Shown here one piece after another: positions 14,505 through 22,557 of a stretch of 22,557 bases of DNA (positions are counted from its first letter, which is position 1; each line of letters opens with the position of its first letter). The position numbers and the translations under genes are program-made. The notes beneath the pieces were generated by a model that did no database searches, was not told the origin of the DNA, and saw nothing but the letters and a program-made list of their open reading frames with translations. Source of the DNA: Pseudomonadales bacterium (lineage in GTDB: Bacteria > Pseudomonadota > Gammaproteobacteria > Steroidobacterales > Steroidobacteraceae); assembly GCA_020442965.1 (NCBI GenBank), contig JAGRJB010000213.1, forward strand, positions 1-22,557. Direction: 5' to 3'.

Positions 14505-17500
14505 ATGAAGACTCATGGCAATTGCAAAGTGCTCAGCGCGCTCAGCGCCACGATACTGATGATCGTATCGCTACGCGCCGCGGAATCGGCACCGCTCGCC
14601 CTGGTCGACGCACCGCTGTTCCTGGCGCTCAACGTCAAGCCGAATCTGATCATGGCGATCGACGATTCTGGCTCGATGGACTTCGAGGTCTCGTTCCCGA
14701 CCAACGACGGCGCGGCGTGGTGGCGCTACGGTCCAGTTGGCAACTGCGATGCGGTCACGGACAATAACAGCTACGCCGGTTGCACCTCCAACGCGGTCCT
14801 CGACACGCCCGCTGCCGGTGAGCTCAACTTCGACAACAGCGGCAATTCGGCGACCAACGCCGCACCATTTCGCAAGAGCGCCTATCTGTTTCCGAACGGT
14901 TGCAATAGCGCCTCGACATCTTTCCAGAAGCGCAACTGCGCATTGCATCACGCGATCCCGCCGTTGCCACAGTTCGGCTGGGCACGCTCGTCGGAGATCA
15001 ACCGCGCCTACTTCGATCCGAATGTCAGCTACAAACCGTGGGTCGACGGTGGCGGCCTCACGTTCACGGATGCGCCGCCGACAGCGGCGCCCTTCGACCC
15101 GGTATTCAGCCCCGCTAACACGATCGATCTGACGCAGGACGTCGCGTCGAATGGCCAAATTCCGGCGGAGCCGACGGGGACGCCTTACGCCAATTGCAGC
15201 AACGCTTCGCTGCCGGCCAATGCCGCCGACCATACGTTCACGTTGTTCAGCGGCATGACGCTCCCCGCGGGCACCTGCATACGCGCGCCGGCCCGCAACT
15301 GGGAAAGCGTCTCCGCGACAAGCTGCGTGGTCGGCGCAGCAAACGGCTGCTCGGTACATCTGAATGGTGACACGTTGACGCCACCGGTCACTTACACGAT
15401 GGCAAACAACAGTGAAGTTTCCATCCGTTATTTCCCGGCGACGTTCTATCTGCCGGCGACGGCGCCGCTCGCGGCGACGTTCGGATACACCGGCACAAGC
15501 CTGAATGGCGTCGCACCTGATGGTTCGGCACTGATTGGTTACGAAATCAAGCCGGGTAACTTCGCGAACCCGGCCGACTACACGGCGATGATCGCCAACT
15601 TCGCCAACTGGTTTACCTACTACCGCAAGCGTCACCAGGCGCTGCGCGCGGGGCTCGGTCAATCGTTCAGTGCGATCGAAGGCGTGCGAGTCGCAGGCTT
15701 TCGAATCAACCAGAACCCCGGGACCAACTTTGCGATGGCGGATATCGACGTCCCGGCCGATCGTGACAACCTGTATCAGCAGTTCTATCAGAACTGGACC
15801 GGCTCAGGTGGCACGCCCAATCGCACGGCGGTCTCCAGAATAATCAGCAGCTTCCGTCGCACCAATGCCAATGCGCCGGTCACATACTCGTGCCAGAAGA
15901 ATTTTGGCATGTTGTTTACCGACGGATTCTCGAACCCGCCCGCTTGGGGCGATGGCATCAGTGGAAACTTTGGCAACGTCGATGGCGCGTTTGCTGCGCC
16001 GTACGCGGATGGCATCGGCGACACGATTGCAGACGCGGTGATGAGCGCCTACGTCAATCCGCTGCGGACGGGACCTGGGTTTCCACCGGGGTTCGTCACC
16101 GTGCCACCGGCGTGCGGCTCAGCGCCCGTTGATCCGCGCCTCGACTGCAATACCAATCTGCACATGAACTTCTACGCGATCACACTCAATTCGCGCGGCC
16201 TGGCGTTCGATCCGGATGGTCCGCCGAACGCACTCGATCCGTTCACCGCGACGCCGACCTGGCCCGTTGCTTTCCCCGCACGCCACCCGGCCGCAGTGGA
16301 CGATCTTTGGCACGCTGCACTCAACGGCCGCGGCAAGCTACTCAACGCACGCCGGCCATCCGACATCGCCGATCGGCTGGCAGAAGTGCTGCAAAGTGTG
16401 ACGGCCCGCGAGGGATCGGCGGCGTCCGCGTCGGTCAATAGCACGTCGATCAATAGCGAGACACGCGTATTTCAGGCCAAATTCGACAGCGAATACTGGA
16501 GCGGCAGCGTTCTGTCCTGGGGTGTAAACGCGGACGGTACGCTCGACAACTCGCGTCATTGGGACACCCAGGCAATCACACCGTTCGCGTCTCCCGCGAC
16601 TCGCAAGATCATTACCCGGGATTCGAGCAACAATGCCGTCGCGTTCAAAGCTGCCAGCCTGGATGCGGCGCGCCTCGCGCAGCTCGACGCGGACCCATTC
16701 GTCGCCGCGGAAAAGCTCGACTATCTGCGTGGCGACACGAGTCGCGAACTGCCGGCGCCCGGGGGCATCTTTCGCAGCCGCAATGGCAATCTGTTAGGCG
16801 ATATCGTCAATTCGTCGCCAGCCTTCGTCGGGCGGCCTTCATTTCTCTACCGCGACACACTCGAGGCGCAGCCGTACTCGGCCTATCGCACTGCGCAGGC
16901 AGGCCGGAGGGGCGTCCTGTACGTTGGTGCGAACGACGGCATGCTGCACGCGTTCGACGCCGAGACTGGCGTAGAACTCTTCGCCTACGTACCAGGCGCC
17001 GTATTCCAGAACTTGCACTACCTCACAAGTCCTAATTACTCGCACCGCTACTACGTCGACGGCACACCGACCGTCGGCGACGCCTTTGTGGCCGGCCAAT
17101 GGCGCACAATGCTCGTGAGCGGCCTGAACAAGGGCGGCCAGAGCGTGTTCGCACTGGACGTCACGGATCCCAACACCGTTAGCGACGGCACGCCGAACTT
17201 GCTCGCCAAATGGGAGTTCACCGACGCGGACGACGCGGACTTGGGTTACAGCTATTCGCGGCCAGCTATCGTGCGCATGCACAACGGCCGTTGGGCCGCT
17301 GTTTTCGGCAACGGCTATAACAACACCCAAGCGGACGGCTCGGTCAGTGCGACCGGTGATGCGGTGTTGTTCGTCGTCGATCTCGAGACCGGCGTGCTCA
17401 TCAAGAAGATCGACACCAACATAGGGACCGCCGCCGCCTACTCCGGCGGACGACCCAACGGGCTCGCGACACCGGCGATGGTTGATATCAACGGCGACAG

Positions 17501-18371
17501 CATCGTCGACTATGCCTATGCGGGCGACCTGTTCGGCAATCTGTGGAAATTCAACCTGCAAGACGCAGACCCAGCGAACTGGGATGTGGCCTACACTGCC
17601 GGCGGCATCAAGCAGCCAATCTACGTTGCGCAGAGTGCGACCAATCAACGCCAACCGATCACCGTTCGGCCCGAGGTCACACGCGGCCCGCAGGGACGCG
17701 GCATGATGGTCGTGTTTGGCACGGGCAAGTATCTCGAACCCAACGACGAGCTGCTGAACCCGACACGCGTGCAAAGCTTCTACGGTGTCCTCGACAGGAA
17801 TACCGGCACGATCGTCGGCGACATCCTGCCGGCGCCCGGGCGCGGCAACTTGACACGACAGACGATCACTGACGAGCAAACTCTGTCGTTCGGCTCCAAC
17901 AGCTATGACGTGCGCAGCACGTCTGCGAATCCGCTCGGCACCAACCGTGGCTGGTACATCGACCTCGTGTCACCCAGCGCCGGCTATCAGGCCGAGATGC
18001 AGGTGACCGACCCAATCATCCGCGACGGCCGTGTCATCTTCACGACCCTGATCCCCGACTCGGATCCGTGCAGCTACGGCGGTTCCAGCTGGCTGATGGA
18101 GATGGATGCACTGACCGGCGCGCGCCTCGAAGCGCCCCCGTTCGATCTCAACGGCGACGGCAAGTTCACCGCCGATGATCTCGTCAACGGCCTGCCGCCC
18201 AGCGGCGTGAGGACCCAAGTCGGCATCACCCCGAAGCCCGCGGTGCTGACCGGCAACAACGGCAACATCGAATTCAAGTTCATGCCGGGCACCACCGGCC
18301 AGATGCAGGTCCTGGGCGAACACGCGGGGGCCGGCGGCCAGGGCCGCCAATCCTGGCGGCAGCTGCGTTAG
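14505..18371 (+). CDS. pilY1: Type IV pilus tip adhesin/assembly factor PilY1 (MIDAS-containing subtype)
   Basis: 1288 residues, with an N-terminal signal peptide (cleavage near ESA, about residue 29). The N-terminal von Willebrand A-like region begins with a complete metal-ion-dependent adhesion motif, D53-D-S55-G-S57-M, and includes FGMLFTDGFSN. From about residue 765 (GDIVNSSPAFVG) a PilC/PilY1 beta-propeller follows, including GANDGMLHAFD, VFALDVTDP and the calcium loop D994-I-N-G-D998-S-I-V-D1002, which in Pseudomonas controls pilus extension and retraction. A second EF-hand-like loop, D1214-L-N-G-D1218-G-K-F, lies near the C-terminus, which ends RQSWRQLR as in other PilY1 proteins. GAGGG lies 9 bases before the ATG. 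It sits between pilX and pilE, as in Pseudomonas. Family functions are adhesion, surface sensing and priming of the pilus tip. Confidence 0.95.
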   Translation: MKTHGNCKVLSALSATILMIVSLRAAESAPLALVDAPLFLALNVKPNLIMAIDDSGSMDFEVSFPTNDGAAWWRYGPVGNCDAVTDNNSYAGCTSNAVLDTPAAGELNFDNSGNSATNAAPFRKSAYLFPNGCNSASTSFQKRNCALHHAIPPLPQFGWARSSEINRAYFDPNVSYKPWVDGGGLTFTDAPPTAAPFDPVFSPANTIDLTQDVASNGQIPAEPTGTPYANCSNASLPANAADHTFTLFSGMTLPAGTCIRAPARNWESVSATSCVVGAANGCSVHLNGDTLTPPVTYTMANNSEVSIRYFPATFYLPATAPLAATFGYTGTSLNGVAPDGSALIGYEIKPGNFANPADYTAMIANFANWFTYYRKRHQALRAGLGQSFSAIEGVRVAGFRINQNPGTNFAMADIDVPADRDNLYQQFYQNWTGSGGTPNRTAVSRIISSFRRTNANAPVTYSCQKNFGMLFTDGFSNPPAWGDGISGNFGNVDGAFAAPYADGIGDTIADAVMSAYVNPLRTGPGFPPGFVTVPPACGSAPVDPRLDCNTNLHMNFYAITLNSRGLAFDPDGPPNALDPFTATPTWPVAFPARHPAAVDDLWHAALNGRGKLLNARRPSDIADRLAEVLQSVTAREGSAASASVNSTSINSETRVFQAKFDSEYWSGSVLSWGVNADGTLDNSRHWDTQAITPFASPATRKIITRDSSNNAVAFKAASLDAARLAQLDADPFVAAEKLDYLRGDTSRELPAPGGIFRSRNGNLLGDIVNSSPAFVGRPSFLYRDTLEAQPYSAYRTAQAGRRGVLYVGANDGMLHAFDAETGVELFAYVPGAVFQNLHYLTSPNYSHRYYVDGTPTVGDAFVAGQWRTMLVSGLNKGGQSVFALDVTDPNTVSDGTPNLLAKWEFTDADDADLGYSYSRPAIVRMHNGRWAAVFGNGYNNTQADGSVSATGDAVLFVVDLETGVLIKKIDTNIGTAAAYSGGRPNGLATPAMVDINGDSIVDYAYAGDLFGNLWKFNLQDADPANWDVAYTAGGIKQPIYVAQSATNQRQPITVRPEVTRGPQGRGMMVVFGTGKYLEPNDELLNPTRVQSFYGVLDRNTGTIVGDILPAPGRGNLTRQTITDEQTLSFGSNSYDVRSTSANPLGTNRGWYIDLVSPSAGYQAEMQVTDPIIRDGRVIFTTLIPDSDPCSYGGSSWLMEMDALTGARLEAPPFDLNGDGKFTADDLVNGLPPSGVRTQVGITPKPAVLTGNNGNIEFKFMPGTTGQMQVLGEHAGAGGQGRQSWRQLR

Positions 18372-18374
18372 GCC

Positions 18375-18833
18375 ATGATCAACAAGCTGCGCAGCACGCA
18401 CACGCAACATGGCGTGACCTTGGTCGAGCTACTGATCGTCGTGACCGTCGTCGGGATTCTTGCGGCCATCGCCGTGCCGAGCTATCGCGCCTACGTCGTG
18501 CGCACCAACCGTACGGAAGCCAAGGTCGCGCTGCAGAGTCACGTGCAGCGCCTGGAACGCTGCTTCGTCAGGACCAACAACTACTTCAGTCCGCAATGCC
18601 TCGAGGACAACAGTGGCGTTGCCATGTATCCGCTCGCGGTCGGTGACGATTATGTCATCACGATCGCCGCGAGCGCGCTGGGTGCCGGCAACTATGATCT
18701 CGCGGCGACACCACAAGGTGCGCAGGCGGGTGATGACACCGAATGCGGCACATTCACGATCGACAATCTGGGCAACCGGTCGGTCAGCGGCAGCGCGTCG
18801 GCCACGGCCGTGGCGAGCTGCTGGGACCGCTGA
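18375..18833 (+). CDS. pilE: Minor pilin PilE
   Basis: 152 residues with a 13-residue leader ending in Gly, then VTLVELLIVVTVVGILAAIAVPSY with Glu at +5, the classic type IVa N-terminus. The PilE block RTNRTEAKVALQSHVQRLERCFVRTNNYF follows, and the C-terminal Cys pair (ECGTF ... SCWDR) forms the D-loop. PilE is the connector minor pilin between the tip complex and the PilA shaft. Its ATG is 3 bases after the pilY1 stop, so translation is probably coupled. A PilA-type major pilin is less likely, because of its position after pilY1 and the TRTE-like signature after the helix. It ends the first operon; no second pilE is visible before the window ends. Confidence 0.92.
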   Translation: MINKLRSTHTQHGVTLVELLIVVTVVGILAAIAVPSYRAYVVRTNRTEAKVALQSHVQRLERCFVRTNNYFSPQCLEDNSGVAMYPLAVGDDYVITIAASALGAGNYDLAATPQGAQAGDDTECGTFTIDNLGNRSVSGSASATAVASCWDR

Positions 18834-19010
18834 TCGCGATTCGCAAACCCAGCTAACAAGCGGAACCAGTTCACAGTTTGCGGCGCCTGCAGCGCGTCGC
18901 GCCGTTATGTCTAAAATCACCTGCGAAGCGCGTCACACGCTGCTACCACTCAGCTCGCATACCCTGCCATTCGTCAACTGACCCGACGGGTCGCTTCCTG
19001 AACGGCGAAC
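18834..19010 (+). other. Spacer between the two minor pilin operons
   Basis: 177 bases without a convincing gene. It includes a TAAAAT hexamer (18912-18917) that could be a -10 box but has no matching -35 box at the right spacing, and a small hairpin GACCC-GAC-GGGTC (18980-18992) about 20 bases before the second fimT. A weak pairing of GCTGGG (18820-18825) with CCCAGC (18848-18853) spans the pilE stop. I see no T-tract terminator and no CRP-like site. Whether the second operon has its own promoter cannot be told by eye. Confidence 0.4.
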
Positions 19011-19562
19011 ATGCTTGCCATGAAGATGGTCTCACAACGCTCACAACTGGGCTACACGCTGCTCGAGCTGATGACCGCGCTCTCGATCCTCGGGATCCTG
19101 GTCGCGGTCGCTGCGCCGTCGTTCAGCGACTACAGCCGCAACTCGCGCGCACTCGCCGTGCAGAACGACATCGTCACGGCGCTGAATCTGGCACGCAGCG
19201 AAGCCGTGCGTCGCGCCACCCGAGTCACGGTCTGCGCCTCCAGCGACGGCGCAAGCTGTACCGGCAACACCACCTGGAACAATGGCTGGATCGTCTTCGC
19301 GGATGGCAGCGGCGCTGCGGGCACCGTCAACGCGCCGAATGATCGCGTCCTGCAAACCTATGGCGATTACCCCGCCACCATCGTGCAGATCCCGGCGGCT
19401 ACCGCGAGCAGCTTCTACTCATTCACCGCAACCGGCTCCGCAGTGAACACCGGAGCGCTGGAAATGCTGCCCTACGGTTGCACGGCCGGTGACCTGAAGC
19501 GCCGCCGAGTGGCGATCATCGGTATCGGCACGATCCGCTCAACAACGCTGCCTTGCCCCTGA
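19011..19562 (+). CDS. fimT: Minor pseudopilin FimT/GspH (second cluster)
   Basis: 183 residues. Leader ending Gly14, mature start YTLLELMTALSILG, Glu at +5. It is a clear paralogue of the first-cluster FimT: both share NSRA-x3-QND, VTVCAS-D, and GWIVF-DG, with the same Cys pair (VCASSDGASC) and a C-terminal pair (YGCTAG, LPCP). In-frame ATGs at 19020 and 19026 are alternative starts; none has a good ribosome site. The leader and C-terminal half differ strongly from the first copy, so the duplication is old. It opens the second minor pilin operon. Confidence 0.9.
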   Translation: MLAMKMVSQRSQLGYTLLELMTALSILGILVAVAAPSFSDYSRNSRALAVQNDIVTALNLARSEAVRRATRVTVCASSDGASCTGNTTWNNGWIVFADGSGAAGTVNAPNDRVLQTYGDYPATIVQIPAATASSFYSFTATGSAVNTGALEMLPYGCTAGDLKRRRVAIIGIGTIRSTTLPCP

Positions 19563-19582
19563 CAAGATTGGTTAATGCACAC

Positions 19583-20044
19583 ATGACGTCATCTAGACAT
19601 ACGCAAACGCAGGCCGGGTTCACGCTCGTCGAAGCGCTCATCGCCGTGCTGGTGCTGTCGATCGGATTGCTCGGCGTCGCGGGTCTGCAGCTCTCGAGCT
19701 TGCGTGGTAACAGCGACGCGGCGCGACGTTCACAGGCGACGTTCCTCGCCTATGACATTGCCGATCGAATGCGCGCAAACCGCGCGCGCGCGCTGGCCGA
19801 CGACTACAACATCGCTCTGGGAGATACGACGCCGGCAGCCGGCGGCGCCACACTGGCACTGCGTGATCTGAACGAATGGCGCACAGCGATCACGGCAACG
19901 CTCCCGAGCGGCACGAGTCCCGCAAGCGGGCAGATCACGCGGCTCGCTGGTGGCGCGCAATTCGAGATCACTATTCGTTGGACCGAAGGCTCGCAGTCGG
20001 GAACCCCAACACAAATGCAGTTTGTTACTCGCACGGACATCTGA
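19583..20044 (+). CDS. pilV: Minor pilin PilV (second cluster)
   Basis: 153 residues from the ATG at 19583; an in-frame TTG at 19553 or 19568 would lengthen the leader but overlap or abut fimT without a ribosome site. The leader ends Gly12, followed by FTLVEALIAVLVLSIGLLGVAG. It shares the block SQATFLAYDIADRMRANRA with the first-cluster PilV, while the rest (LNEWRTAITATLP, FEITIRWTEG) is only loosely similar. It begins 20 bases after fimT and ends 2 bases before pilW. Expected to act in the same priming complex as its neighbours. Confidence 0.93.
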   Translation: MTSSRHTQTQAGFTLVEALIAVLVLSIGLLGVAGLQLSSLRGNSDAARRSQATFLAYDIADRMRANRARALADDYNIALGDTTPAAGGATLALRDLNEWRTAITATLPSGTSPASGQITRLAGGAQFEITIRWTEGSQSGTPTQMQFVTRTDI

Positions 20045-20046
20045 AC

Positions 20047-21114
20047 ATGCGGTCGAACAATCACAACGTAGCCAACTCGATCCGCGGTTTCAGCATCGTC
20101 GAATTGATGGTCGCGATGACGCTCTCGCTGATCCTGCTGGCGGGGGTGCTCTCGGTGCTATACAGCTCGCGCCTGACCTACATGGAGAATGAACGTATCG
20201 CGCGGATCCAGGAAAATGCGCGTGGCGCAATGGAGTTCATGCTGCGTGATCTCAGGACCAGCGGCTACCGCGGCTGCTCGCAAGGGATCGTGGTGTCGGA
20301 CTTTCGTAACGCGTTGGCCAATCCCACCTCTTTGCTCAGCGATTTCGCGATCCCGGTGCAGGGATTCGAGCGCACCGGCTCTGGCGCCTGGTTGCCCGAC
20401 CCGGCCGCGGCAGGCGTTCACGCGACGGCCCTCGACCCCGACAGCGACATCGTGGTGATCCGCAGCTACATTCCAGGCTCGCCCGTCGGTCGTATCAATA
20501 CCGATATGGCGACCGGCACCGACACATTGTCGGTCGACAGGATCAGCGGACAGACCTGGGGCACCAACACGCGCTTTGTCGTTTCGGATTGTGATCTGAT
20601 CTCGGTGTTCATGGGCACCGGCATTGCCTATGGCAGTAGTACGACGGCGACGATCGCACGTGCGGTCTCCGGCACAACCAACACGACGAGCGACATCGGT
20701 CGCTTCAACAGCGGCGCGCTCGTGACACCAGTTGTTACTGCAGAGTATTTCATACAGGACTCCGATCCGTTGCCGGGGCCCGCCAACTATCGACCCTCAC
20801 TGTATCGCAGCATCAACGGCGCCGCGGCGCAAGAACTCGTCGAGGGCGTCGAGATGCTGCAGGCGCGTTATGGCGTCGACGACGCAGGCGAAGTAACGAC
20901 GATCGATCGTTATCTGACCGCTGATGCCGTACCGGACTGGAACCGGGTCGTAGCGGTCAACCTCGGAATGCTGATTCGCGCGCCCGACGAGACGGGTGTC
21001 GAGACCGACCGTGCCACCTACAACGTGCTCGGCACCGTAGTGGGGCCGTTCAACGACCGCCGTCAGCGCACACTGCTAACGACAACGATCACATTGCGTA
21101 ACCGCACCAAGTAA
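20047..21114 (+). CDS. pilW: Minor pilin PilW (second cluster)
   Basis: 355 residues. The ATG at 20047, two bases after the pilV stop, gives a 14-residue leader ending Gly, then FSIVELMVAMTLSLILLAGVLSV with Glu at +5; the longer frame upstream overlaps pilV and is not used. It aligns along its length with the first-cluster PilW: NERIARIQENARGAMEFMLRDLRTSGYRGC, VQGFERTGSGAW, LVEGVEMLQARYGVD, and the ending GPFNDRRQRTLLTTTITLRN. The middle (residues ~120-230) diverges most. Closely spaced genes suggest one operon. Confidence 0.95.
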   Translation: MRSNNHNVANSIRGFSIVELMVAMTLSLILLAGVLSVLYSSRLTYMENERIARIQENARGAMEFMLRDLRTSGYRGCSQGIVVSDFRNALANPTSLLSDFAIPVQGFERTGSGAWLPDPAAAGVHATALDPDSDIVVIRSYIPGSPVGRINTDMATGTDTLSVDRISGQTWGTNTRFVVSDCDLISVFMGTGIAYGSSTTATIARAVSGTTNTTSDIGRFNSGALVTPVVTAEYFIQDSDPLPGPANYRPSLYRSINGAAAQELVEGVEMLQARYGVDDAGEVTTIDRYLTADAVPDWNRVVAVNLGMLIRAPDETGVETDRATYNVLGTVVGPFNDRRQRTLLTTTITLRNRTK

Positions 21115-21125
21115 GGATAGTTCTG

Positions 21126-21662
21126 ATGTCGCGCAACCTATACCAGCTGCAACGTCAAAATGGCGCCGCGCTCGTCACCAGCCTGTTGTTGCTGGTCGTG
21201 CTGACAGTGCTCGGTATCACAACGATGCAGATGACCCGCATGCAGGAGCGTATGGCCGGTAACGCCCGTGACATCGCCGTTGCCTTCCAGGCGGCCGAAG
21301 CGGCGCTGCGCGACGGCGAGTCGGTGATCGACCTTGCTCCGACCGCGCCGCTGCCCTGCGTGACAGCGCCGTGCAATGTCTACGCGACCGATATCCTGCC
21401 GATCCTGAGCAACCGCACACCAGCCTGGTGGAACGCCAACGCGACTGAGTTCGGCGCGGCCGGCGTCGGTGAGTTGCAAGACACGCTCGGCGTCGCCGCC
21501 GACCCGCGCCGCACCGTTGAATATCTGCGCTTCGTTCCGGACGACCTGATGGTCGGCGGTGCGACGACCGGCCGTGACTTCTATCAGATAACGGCTGCCT
21601 CACAAGGCGCCAGCAACAACGCCAACGTCGTGTTGCAGACGACATTCGCCAAGAGCTTTTGA
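21126..21662 (+). CDS. pilX: Minor pilin PilX (second cluster)
   Basis: 178 residues, with AAGGA overlapping the pilW stop 8 bases before the ATG. Leader ends Gly13; the mature start AALVTSLLLLVVLTVLGITTM again lacks Glu at +5, as in PilX/GspK-type pilins. The block MQMTRMQERMAGNARDIAVAFQ, then AAEAALRDGESVI, is nearly identical to the first copy, as are the Cys pair CVTAPC and the WWN motif; the C-terminal half differs. It is followed 28 bases later by a second pilY1. Confidence 0.94.
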   Translation: MSRNLYQLQRQNGAALVTSLLLLVVLTVLGITTMQMTRMQERMAGNARDIAVAFQAAEAALRDGESVIDLAPTAPLPCVTAPCNVYATDILPILSNRTPAWWNANATEFGAAGVGELQDTLGVAADPRRTVEYLRFVPDDLMVGGATTGRDFYQITAASQGASNNANVVLQTTFAKSF

Positions 21663-21690
21663 GCCAGACGATCGATAAAAGGTGATCGCC

Positions 21691-22557
21691 ATGACCCTGA
21701 AAACATTCCCCCGTACCGGCCTGTTGGCCGCCTTTGCCGCCCTGACAGCGCTCGCGCTGCAGGCGACGCCGGGCGTCAATGCCGCCACTCCCGTGCCACC
21801 GAAACCGCCGGGCGGAACGCTCGGCCTCGCCGGCAAACCGTTGTTCCTCAACGACTCGGTTGCACCGCTGAACATGTTAGTGGTCGGACGGGATCACAAG
21901 TTGTATTACGAGGCCTATAACGACGCCTCGGACCTGAACGGCGACGGCATCCTGGATGTGGGCTTCAAACCGTCCATCACCTACTACGGTTTGTTCGATT
22001 CCGCCAAATGCTACAACTACGGCGCCGGTGGTTTCGTACCGACCGCGCTCGCCGGGCCTGCTAACACCTGCACAGGTCAGTGGTCCGGCAATTTCATGAA
22101 CTACGTGACGACGGCGCGCATCGACGCCTTGCGCAAAGTGCTCTACGGCGGCAGTCGTCGCACCGACACGGACACGGTGACCATCTTGCAGCGCACGCAC
22201 ATCCCGCAGGATGCGCATAGCTGGGGTAAGGAATACGAAAGCATCGCGCGCGACGGCTACGACATTACGCAATACACGCCCCTGGCAATGCCCACACCGG
22301 GCAGCCGCCACCTGATTGCGAACACCACCCGCCTCAACGACCCCAACCAACTGCCACTCATGCGGGTGCTGCTCAATCGTAACGCTCGCATCTGGAACTG
22401 GGTGAGTAAGGAACGCCCGGTGGCGGAGGACAGCATTGACACCCTCGGGAACGGTCAGGTGCCGACCGATTACACGGTACGCGTCCAGGTCTGCTTACCT
22501 GGGCTGCTGGAGGTGAACTGTCAACAGTATCCCCATGGCAACTACAAGCCGGTCGGG
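21691..22557 (+). CDS. pilY1: PilY1-like pilus tip protein, second subtype (5' part only)
   Basis: Open to the window end: 289 residues seen. AAGG lies 8 bases before the ATG. A signal peptide (MTLKTFPRTGLLAAFAALTA, cleavage near VNAA) is followed by a Pro-rich stretch and then PLNMLVVGRDHKLYYEAYND, where the first PilY1 has its DxSxS metal site; that motif is absent here. A calcium-type loop DLNGDGILD comes next, then TYYGLFDSAKCYNY, QWSGNFMNYVTTARIDALRKVLYGG, and HIPQDAHSWGKEYESIA, which I recognise as the N-terminus of the long PilY1/PilC-like proteins common in proteobacteria. The C-terminal propeller would lie outside the window. Its position after pilX supports the call; the exact subtype function is unknown. 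Confidence 0.9.
   Translation, partial: MTLKTFPRTGLLAAFAALTALALQATPGVNAATPVPPKPPGGTLGLAGKPLFLNDSVAPLNMLVVGRDHKLYYEAYNDASDLNGDGILDVGFKPSITYYGLFDSAKCYNYGAGGFVPTALAGPANTCTGQWSGNFMNYVTTARIDALRKVLYGGSRRTDTDTVTILQRTHIPQDAHSWGKEYESIARDGYDITQYTPLAMPTPGSRHLIANTTRLNDPNQLPLMRVLLNRNARIWNWVSKERPVAEDSIDTLGNGQVPTDYTVRVQVCLPGLLEVNCQQYPHGNYKPVG

Noticed and set aside
14571..15662. Long minus-strand open frame (363 codons)
   Set aside because: Antisense to the first pilY1, with Arg/Ala/Val-rich shadow composition; pilY1 is certain on the plus strand.
16839..17879. Long minus-strand open frame (346 codons)
   Set aside because: Also antisense to the pilY1 propeller region; a product of high-GC third positions, no recognisable domain.
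18820..18853. Terminator hairpin at the end of pilE
   Set aside because: Six-base arms span the stop codon with a 22-base loop and no T-tract; too weak to call.

Overview
The window looks like the chromosome of a GC-rich gammaproteobacterium. The evidence is a Pseudomonas/Xanthomonas-type minor pilin order (fimT-pilV-pilW-pilX-pilY1-pilE), a propeller-type diguanylate cyclase of the kind common in Xanthomonadales and their relatives, and CRP/Vfr/Clp-like palindromes. Xanthomonadales, Steroidobacterales or Nevskiales would all fit; the sequence alone does not decide. I saw no insertion sequences, tRNA or rRNA genes, CRISPR array or phage genes.

Layout. (1) 1-758: the 3' end of a secreted subtilisin-like protease carrying ten GYLWS(N/D) hexapeptide repeats. 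(2) 944-5891: a c-di-GMP pair, a periplasmic-propeller sensor with an intact GGDEF cyclase overlapping a PAS-GGDEF-EAL protein whose two signature motifs are both degenerate. (3) 5885-7141, minus: a membrane cytochrome b561 fused to a class I cytochrome c, convergent with the previous gene. (4) 7358-7561: a small basic ORF. (5) 11656-7558, minus: an apparent four-gene operon of methyltransferase, small basic-tailed hypothetical protein, LemA and M48 metallopeptidase. (6) 11803-18833: a complete minor pilin operon, fimT-pilV-pilW-pilX-pilY1-pilE. (7) 19011 to the window end: a second, diverged fimT-pilV-pilW-pilX-pilY1 set in the same order, whose pilY1 is a different subtype and runs off the end.

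How the genes may work together. Minor pilins prime assembly of the type IV pilus, and PilY1 acts as tip adhesin, mechanosensor and calcium-controlled regulator of extension and retraction. Two full sets side by side suggest that the cell can build pili with alternative tips. In Pseudomonas, PilY1 feeds into c-di-GMP signalling, so the cyclase pair in the same window is suggestive, though they are not in one operon. Three intergenic spacers (before the cyclase, before the cytochrome, and between the methyltransferase and fimT) each contain a TGTGA-N6-TCACA-like site, one of them perfect. This raises the possibility of a shared CRP-family regulator (Vfr/Clp type) for pili, c-di-GMP and respiration.

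No stretch longer than about 220 bases lacks a gene. The main spacers are 759-943, 7142-7357, 11657-11802 and 18834-19010.
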